Under the pieces are notes generated by a model. The model was not told where the DNA came from, ran no database searches, and saw only the letters and a list, made by a program, of their open reading frames with translations. A stretch of 64,000 bases of DNA from an uncultured Dehalococcoidia bacterium (lineage in GTDB: Bacteria; Chloroflexota; Dehalococcoidia; Lucifugimonadales; UBA3495). The translations under genes were made by a program, and so were the position numbers. This document shows, piece after piece, positions 58,824 to 64,000 of this stretch; position 1 is the first letter of the stretch; each line of letters opens with the position of its first letter. The stretch is taken from assembly GCA_958296445.1 (NCBI GenBank), contig OY282565.1, positions 909,936 through 973,935 on the forward strand, given 5' to 3'.

Positions 58824-59012
58824 ATGGTTTTCTGGGCACTGGAAGAAAGAAAAAAGATGATAAAGGATCGGGAAGATATAGGCCGCGCCAAGGTGATAGC
58901 CGAAATGCTTGCCGAGGACGTCTTCCCCAAAACCAAGCAGGAACTGGAGCAATGGGCGCGGGATAAAGGCATCCCCCTCGACAAACTGCGGTCCCGCCGC
59001 AACGGCCGCTAA
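58824..59012 (+). CDS. Small duplicated protein, copy A
   Basis: 62 residues: VFWALEERKKMI, a charged helical middle, KQELEQWARDKGIPLDKL and RRNGR at the end. No family is recognised. The start is ATG 58824, preceded by GAGAGG; an ORF extension to 58716 lacks a start signal. The 58668-58823 gap has no other gene. Copy B follows with a one-base overlap (TAATG). Confidence 0.6.
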   Translation: MVFWALEERKKMIKDREDIGRAKVIAEMLAEDVFPKTKQELEQWARDKGIPLDKLRSRRNGR

Positions 59013-59197
59013 TGGTGTTTTGGGCGCTTGAAGAAAGAAAAAAGATGATTGAGGCAAGGAAAGCCCTAGGCAAGGCAGAGTTGATAGCCGAAATGCTGGC
59101 CGAGGGCATCCCCCAAACCAAGCAGGAACTGGAGCAATGGGCGCGGGATAAAGGCATCCCCCTCGACAAACTGCCGCCCCGCCGCAACGGCCGCTAA
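59012..59197 (+). CDS. Small duplicated protein, copy B
   Basis: 61 residues with the same start and end as copy A and about three-quarters of positions identical by eye, with most differences in the middle helix. Amphipathic, without a membrane segment. Function unknown; translation probably couples to copy A. Confidence 0.6.
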   Translation: MVFWALEERKKMIEARKALGKAELIAEMLAEGIPQTKQELEQWARDKGIPLDKLPPRRNGR

Positions 59198-59224
59198 AAG
59201 CTGGGTTTATGCGAGGTTAAAAGT

Positions 59225-60790
59225 TTGCAGAGCCGTCTGAGTCCGCCGCCCCAAGGCCGGGTGGTGATGGTGCAAGGCACCGCCTCCCACGTGGGCAAGA
59301 GCGTGCTGGCAACCGCCCTGTGCCGCATCTTCCGGCAAGACGGGTATCGCGTCGCCCCCTTCAAGGCCCAGAATATGTCCAACAACTCCTTCGTCACCCC
59401 CGGCGGCGGCGAGCTGGGCCGGGCCCAGGCGGTGCAGGCCGAAGCCTGCGGCGTCGAACCCCAGGTTGAAATGAACCCCATCCTGCTCAAACCCGAAGCC
59501 GACCACCGCTCCCAGGTTGTGCTGCTGGGGCGGCCCGCCGCCAAAGCCTCCGCCGACTATTTCGCCACCGCCAAGCCGATGCTCTGGCAGACCGTAGCCC
59601 AATCCTTGGACACACTGCGGGCGCAGTACGACGTAGTAGTCATTGAAGGCGCCGGCAGCCCGGCGGAAATCAACCTCAAGCAGAACGAAATCGTCAATAT
59701 GCGGGTGGCCCTCCACTCCGGCGCCCCGGTGCTGCTGGCCGGCGACATTGACCGGGGCGGCGTTTTCGCCTCCCTCATCGGCACTATGGAAATCCTCGAC
59801 CCCCATGAACGCGACGCAGTGGGCGCCTTTATCATCAACAAGTTCCGGGGCGACCTTTCCCTGCTGGAGCCGGGCCTAGTCTGGCTGGAAGAGCGCACCG
59901 GCAAGCCCGTGCTGGGCGTAGTGCCTTACTATAGAGACATCGAAATCGCCGAAGAAGACTCCGTATCGCTGGAACACCGGCAACAACTAAAGTCGCAAAC
60001 CGGCTACGCCCTAGACATCGCGGTGATGGGCTTTCCCCATATATCCAACTTCGACGACTTCGACCCGCTAAAGCGCGAACCCGGCGTCCGGCTGCGCTTC
60101 GTGGAAAACCGCGACAGCCTAGGCCAGCCCGACCTGATTATTCTGCCCGGCACCAAAACCACTATGGCCGACCTGTGGTGGCTGCGCGAGCGCGGGTTCG
60201 CCGCCGACATCCGCCGCCAGGCCGAAGCCGGAACCCCGGTCATCGGAATATGCGGCGGCTACCAGATGATGGGACGCCGCATCCTCGACCCCCACGGCGT
60301 CGAATCCCCGGAACCCGAAGCCGATGGGCTGAACCTGTTGCCGGTGGATACCGTTTTCGCCCCGGTCAAGGAAACCCACCGGGTGCGCGGCACTGTGGCG
60401 GCGGATTCGGGACTGCTGGCCCAGGCCGCCAACGCCGCCGTCGAGGGCTACGAAATCCACATGGGCTCCTCCACCCCCACTAGCGCGGCGGCCCGCCCCT
60501 TCCGCATCAGCCGCCCCGGCCAGCCCGCGGCCGACGACGGCGTCATCTCCGCCAACGGCCGGGCTATGGGAACCTATGTCCACGGACTGTTTAACAGCTA
60601 CGCCCTGCGCCGCGCCCTGCTGGAGCAACTGGCCGCCTGGAAGGGCGCCCAACTGCCCCCGCCCTCCGACACCGGCGGCCAACTGTCCCGCGACGGCGAA
60701 TACGACAAGCTGGCCCAAACCGTCCGCAACAGCCTAGATATGGATCTGCTCTACCGCATCACCAACCTGCACCCGCCGGAAATCGAGTGA
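59225..60790 (+). CDS. cobQ: Cobyric acid synthase
   Basis: 521 residues. Amidates four side chains of adenosylcobyrinic a,c-diamide with glutamine and ATP, a step of vitamin B12 synthesis. The N-terminal ATPase domain has QGTASHVGKSVLATALC, FKAQNMSNNSFVT and the EGAGSPAEINL segment; the C-terminal glutaminase has GICGGYQMMG (Cys343) and GTYVHGLF (His). Start: TTG at 59225, nine bases after GAGG. No other cobalamin gene is in the window. Confidence 0.95.
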   Translation: MQSRLSPPPQGRVVMVQGTASHVGKSVLATALCRIFRQDGYRVAPFKAQNMSNNSFVTPGGGELGRAQAVQAEACGVEPQVEMNPILLKPEADHRSQVVLLGRPAAKASADYFATAKPMLWQTVAQSLDTLRAQYDVVVIEGAGSPAEINLKQNEIVNMRVALHSGAPVLLAGDIDRGGVFASLIGTMEILDPHERDAVGAFIINKFRGDLSLLEPGLVWLEERTGKPVLGVVPYYRDIEIAEEDSVSLEHRQQLKSQTGYALDIAVMGFPHISNFDDFDPLKREPGVRLRFVENRDSLGQPDLIILPGTKTTMADLWWLRERGFAADIRRQAEAGTPVIGICGGYQMMGRRILDPHGVESPEPEADGLNLLPVDTVFAPVKETHRVRGTVAADSGLLAQAANAAVEGYEIHMGSSTPTSAAARPFRISRPGQPAADDGVISANGRAMGTYVHGLFNSYALRRALLEQLAAWKGAQLPPPSDTGGQLSRDGEYDKLAQTVRNSLDMDLLYRITNLHPPEIE

Positions 60791-60840
60791 CCCGGCGGCG
60801 GCAAAGGGGAAATTCGCAATTTTCTCCGCCAGCCGGAAGG

Positions 60841-60869
60841 TTGCCCCGGCCCCGTTGCAGTGCTATAAT
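60841..60869 (+). promoter_or_regulatory. Promoter of nusA
   Basis: TTGCCC at 60841-60846, a 17-base spacer and TATAAT at 60864-60869. Predicted start near 60876. Confidence 0.7.
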
Positions 60870-60878
60870 TTCGTTTAC

Positions 60879-60926
60879 ATGGTTCCTCCTCAGTATGGAA
60901 GCGGGTTCAGCCCGCTTTCTTGTTGA
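60879..60926 (+). CDS. Possible leader peptide in the nusA leader
   Basis: A 15-codon frame MVPPQYGSGFSPLSC plus TGA begins three bases after the predicted start. It overlaps the hairpin at 60899-60917. It may be a chance frame, although it mirrors the leader of the cysteine operon. Confidence 0.3.
   Translation: MVPPQYGSGFSPLSC
60899..60917 (+). promoter_or_regulatory. Stem-loop in the nusA leader (rimP-leader-like)
   Basis: AAGCGGGTTCAGCCCGCTT forms a seven-base stem with a short loop, followed by TCTTGTTG. Its shape and place recall the leader hairpin known in front of rimP-nusA operons. A rimP gene is absent here. It may be an attenuator responding to NusA. Confidence 0.5.
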
Positions 60927-60971
60927 CGGAGACCTGCCATCTGCGTCCAGAATCGGGGTAGGGGCTGAACT

Positions 60972-62606
60972 ATGAAAAGCGATTTTATGGTTGCGTTGAA
61001 ACAGTTGGCCGCTGAGCGCCACCTGCCTATGGAACAGGTGCTTGGCGCCATTGAGGTCGCCCTGGCCTCGGCCTTCAAGAAAGACAATCCGGCCTCCGGC
61101 CAGAACATATCGGTCACGCTGAACCCCAACAGCGGGGAAGTCAGCGTCTACGCCCTCAAGACCGTGGTGGACATCGTGGAAGACCCGGAACGGGAAATCA
61201 CCGTTGCCGACGCCTTGCGAATCAAGAAAGGCGCCGCCATCGGCGACGAAGTGGCCGCCGCCGAGCCGCTGCCCCACAACGCCAGCCGCATCGCCGCCCA
61301 AACCGCCAAGCAGGTCGTCCTCCAACGCCTGCGGGAAGCCGAGCGCGAGCTGCTGTTCCAAGAATTCGCCCAGCACGAGGGCGATATTATGTCCGGCATC
61401 GTCGAAACCTCCGACCACGGACGCGCCATCACCCTCGACTTGGGCCGGGCCCAGGCAGTCCTTACCCACGACGAGCAGGTAAACACCGAGCGTTACCGCA
61501 AGGGCCAGCGGGTCAAGGTGTTCGTCCTCAGCGTCCGCAGCGGCTCCAAGGGGCCGGAGATTATGGTCTCCCGCAGCCACCGCAATATGCTGCGCCGCCT
61601 CTTTGAGATCGAAGTCCCCGAAGTATTCAACGGCGTCGTCGAAATCAAGGCCATCGCCCGCGAAGCCGGCCTCCGCAGCAAGGTGGCCGTCGCCGCCAAC
61701 CAGCCCGGCATTGACCCCGTGGGTTCCTGTATCGGCATCCGGGGCAACCGCATCCAGAGCATCGTCAACGAACTCCAGGGCGAGAAAATAGACATCGTTT
61801 CTTGGGACCCCGACCACCGCACTTTCATCGCCAACTCCCTCAGCCCCTCGGAGCCGGTTCACGTGGAGCTGATGCAGGCCGAGCAGACTGCCGTTGTAGT
61901 GGTTCCCGACCGGCAACTGTCCCTGGCTATCGGCAAGGAAGGCCAGAACACCCGCTTGGCCGCCCGCCTCACCAGTTGGCGGCTGGACATCAAAGGTATG
62001 ACCGAGTGGGAAGAAATCCGCGAGGCCAGGCTACAGGCCGCCGCCCAAAAGGCCGCAGAGGCCGCCGCCCGGGCCGCCGCCGAAGCCGCCGCCGCCGAAG
62101 AAGCCGCCATAATGTCGGAACTGGAAGCCGAAGAACAGGAAGCGGAGCTGGCCGCCGTTGCCGCCGAAGCCGCCGCCCAAGAAACCCCCGTCGCCGAATC
62201 CGCAGCCCCCGAACCCGTAGCTGGCGACGCCCCCGAGACGCCGGAAACGGCCGCCGAAGAAGACATACCCCAACCCGTCGTCGCCGACATAGACCAAGAA
62301 AGCATCCTCGAAGAGCTTATCCGCGAAGAAGAGCAGCCGCCCGCTGAAGACTCCGGCGACTCGGAAGGTCTAAGCGTCGAAGACCTAGACTCCTTTACCC
62401 TCGATGAGCTGCCCGTCATTGACGTGGAAGACGACGAAGAAGAGCCGGACGATGGCGCCCTAGAATTGCCCGCAGTGCCGGTTCTGACGCCCGACGCCGG
62501 TAAAATCCGGTTCGCCGAGGACATTGTTGAAGACATACGCGGCGGCGGACGCCGGGGCGGGGGCCGCCGTCGGGGAGGTGGTGGCGGCGGTTCGCGGCGG
62601 CGTTAG
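60972..62606 (+). CDS. nusA: Transcription termination/antitermination factor NusA
   Basis: 544 residues. The N-terminal RNA-polymerase-binding domain is followed by S1 (GDIMSGIVETSDHG), KH1 (EVPEVFNGVVEIKAIAREAGLRSKVAV) and KH2 (AIGKEGQNTRLAARLTSWRLDIK) domains. After about residue 350 it has a long acidic Ala/Glu tail and ends in a Gly-Arg-rich stretch. The long tail is unusual compared with short NusA proteins. The start is ATG 60972. No rimP precedes it. Confidence 0.95.
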   Translation: MKSDFMVALKQLAAERHLPMEQVLGAIEVALASAFKKDNPASGQNISVTLNPNSGEVSVYALKTVVDIVEDPEREITVADALRIKKGAAIGDEVAAAEPLPHNASRIAAQTAKQVVLQRLREAERELLFQEFAQHEGDIMSGIVETSDHGRAITLDLGRAQAVLTHDEQVNTERYRKGQRVKVFVLSVRSGSKGPEIMVSRSHRNMLRRLFEIEVPEVFNGVVEIKAIAREAGLRSKVAVAANQPGIDPVGSCIGIRGNRIQSIVNELQGEKIDIVSWDPDHRTFIANSLSPSEPVHVELMQAEQTAVVVVPDRQLSLAIGKEGQNTRLAARLTSWRLDIKGMTEWEEIREARLQAAAQKAAEAAARAAAEAAAAEEAAIMSELEAEEQEAELAAVAAEAAAQETPVAESAAPEPVAGDAPETPETAAEEDIPQPVVADIDQESILEELIREEEQPPAEDSGDSEGLSVEDLDSFTLDELPVIDVEDDEEEPDDGALELPAVPVLTPDAGKIRFAEDIVEDIRGGGRRGGGRRRGGGGGGSRRR

Positions 62607-62647
62607 CCGTCCCGTCCCATCAGCAACACGGTGAGGAGGGAATTACC

Positions 62648-62944
62648 TTGCCCCGAAAGCGGCATATCCCGGAGCGCACTTGTGTCGCCTGCGGCGCCAA
62701 AAAGCCCAAGCGCGAAATGGTGCGGGTGGCCTGTTCCCCCCAGGGGCAGGTTTCCGTGGACGCCACCGGCAAGGCCCCCGGGCGCGGCGCTTATGTCTGC
62801 GGCCCGGACTGCTGGGATACCGCCCTAGGCCGGGGTCGGCTGGCCCGCAGCTTGGGCCGCCGCCTTTCCAAAAGCGACCTGGATTCCCTCCGGGCCGACG
62901 CCCCGGAAACCCTGCGCCCCCCGGCCGGTCAGCCGGTTTCCTGA
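62648..62944 (+). CDS. YlxR (DUF448) RNA-binding protein
   Basis: 98 residues with RTCVACGAKKPKREMVRV and GRGAYVCGPDCWD, the family pattern. It sits between nusA and infB as in many bacteria, and probably acts on RNA or on transcription. Start: TTG at 62648 after GAGGAGGG. Confidence 0.9.
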   Translation: MPRKRHIPERTCVACGAKKPKREMVRVACSPQGQVSVDATGKAPGRGAYVCGPDCWDTALGRGRLARSLGRRLSKSDLDSLRADAPETLRPPAGQPVS

Positions 62945-62988
62945 TTCCCCCAGCGAGCTTAACCCGGTTTTGGCAGGTGAGCGAATAG

Positions 62989-64000
62989 ATGACTACGACT
63001 ACAATGGCGGTCACGGACGCGGGAGACGAAAGAGGCAGCAGAGGGCAGCGGCCCCGGCGGGAGCGCGGCGAGCGGCGCAGCGGAGGGCAACAGTCCCGCC
63101 CGCTGGTCTTGCCCTCCACCATGACGGTTCAATACCTCGCCGAGGTGCTGAACCAGTCCGCCATTGACGTCATCAAACAGTTGATGCGCAACGGCATTAT
63201 GGCCAGTATGAACCAGGTCATTGACTACCAGGTTGCCACCCTAGTCACCACCGCTTTCGGCATCCGCACCAGCATGGCCCCCGAACCCGCCGCCGCCGCA
63301 GTGCGGGCCGCCGCCCTCATCGGAGAAGCCGCGGACGAAGCCGAAGACCTGATTCCACGCCCGCCCGTGGTTGTCGTGCTGGGCCACGTTGACCACGGCA
63401 AGACCTCCCTGCTGGACTACATCAAGAGCTCCCGCGTCGCCGACCGCGAAATCGGCGGCATCACCCAGCATATGGGCGCCTACCAAGTCGAAGCCGGCGG
63501 CGGCCCCATCACCTTCCTCGACACCCCCGGCCACGCCGCCTTTACCGCCATCCGCGCCCGCGGCGCCCGCGTTACCGACATCGCCGTGCTGGTGGTCGCC
63601 GCCGACGACGGCATAATGCCCCAGACCGTCGAAGCCATCAACCACGCCAAAGCCGCCGACGTCCCCATCGTCGTCGCCATCAACAAAATGGATCTGCCCG
63701 GCGCCGACCCCGAGCGGGTCAAACGCCAGCTCAGCGAAAACGAGCTGCTGGTCGAGGATTGGGGCGGCGACATCATATCGGTCAACGTCTCCGCCCGCAC
63801 CGGCGAAGGCATAGACGATTTGCTGGAAAATCTGCAACTGGTCGCCGAAATTTCCGAACTGCGAGCCAACCCCGGCAAGCGGGCCTCGGGCGTAATCATC
63901 GAAGCCAAGCTCGACCGCAAGCGCGGCCCCAGCGCCACCGTGCTGGTCGCCGACGGCACCCTGTCCGTGGGCGACTACATCGTGGCCGGCACCGCCACCG
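62989..64000 (+). CDS. infB: Translation initiation factor IF-2 (5' part, cut by window end)
   Basis: About 337 residues are present, running past base 64000. The N-terminus is short and basic (Arg/Gly-rich), followed by the IF-2N-like [22 protein letters not shown] segment, GHVDHGKTS (about residues 131-139), [16 protein letters not shown] and the start of domain II. It positions initiator tRNA on the 30S subunit with GTP. The start is ATG 62989, shortly after GGTGAG. Confidence 0.93.
   Translation, partial: MTTTTMAVTDAGDERGSRGQRPRRERGERRSGGQQSRPLVLPSTMTVQYLAEVLNQSAIDVIKQLMRNGIMASMNQVIDYQVATLVTTAFGIRTSMAPEPAAAAVRAAALIGEAADEAEDLIPRPPVVVVLGHVDHGKTSLLDYIKSSRVADREIGGITQHMGAYQVEAGGGPITFLDTPGHAAFTAIRARGARVTDIAVLVVAADDGIMPQTVEAINHAKAADVPIVVAINKMDLPGADPERVKRQLSENELLVEDWGGDIISVNVSARTGEGIDDLLENLQLVAEISELRANPGKRASGVIIEAKLDRKRGPSATVLVADGTLSVGDYIVAGTAT

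Overview
The window is a GC-rich bacterial chromosome segment with dense gene packing, many TTG/GTG starts and many dispersed palindromic repeats. The gene set resembles Chloroflexota of the SAR202/Dehalococcoidia type: a luciferase-like flavin oxidoreductase, a thiolase paired with a DUF35 zinc-ribbon protein, a DUF3090-SCO1664 pair, a mycobacterial-type CysM and proline/threonine-linked TolB-like propellers. This placement is inferred from gene content and style, since no rRNA or other decisive taxonomic marker is present. I found no tRNA, rRNA, CRISPR array or insertion-sequence transposase.

Layout. 1-2.6 kb: repeats (a 21-bp minisatellite, hairpin REP-like elements, a 515-bp tandem unit) around one Rieske gene. 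2.6-13.0 kb: a secreted or anchored double beta-propeller protein, a YgjP-like metallopeptidase, lepA, a DinB-like protein, galU, rpsT and gyrB. 13.1-20.9 kb: an inverted copy of the 515-bp repeat, then three paralogous GT39-like membrane glycosyltransferases. Two of these are interrupted by an 18-base homopolymer at the same codon position. 21-34.8 kb: small metabolic enzymes, a HicAB module, thiolase-DUF35, an AT-richer AAA ATPase/DUF4276 pair (possible phage defence), a luciferase-like oxidoreductase, two tandem RelBE-like toxin-antitoxin modules and pyruvate kinase. 34.9-41 kb: gltB-gltD. 41.4-50 kb: DUF3090-SCO1664, a VOC protein, a YchF-like GTPase, a Septu-like PtuAB pair, a DUF362 protein, a UbiA-type prenyltransferase, a thioesterase and an Rrf2 regulator. 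50-56 kb: an amidohydrolase with a Rieske domain inserted in its barrel, and a one-chain restriction-modification enzyme. 56.4-64 kb: a sulfur operon (ThiF/MoeB-like plus CysM) behind an apparent cysteine-codon attenuator, two duplicated small ORFs, cobQ, and nusA-ylxR-infB without rimP.

The most notable signals are: (1) a leader peptide with four Cys codons plus mutually exclusive hairpins in front of the CysM operon; (2) a Rieske domain inside an N-acyl-D-amino-acid deacylase-type amidohydrolase, closely matching the stand-alone Rieske protein at the other end of the window; (3) matching poly-C tracts that may switch two glycosyltransferase genes on and off; (4) several good -10 boxes lying only 5-11 nt before an ATG, suggesting leaderless transcripts; (5) apparent scarcity of CATG across the window except in the AAA/DUF4276 islet.
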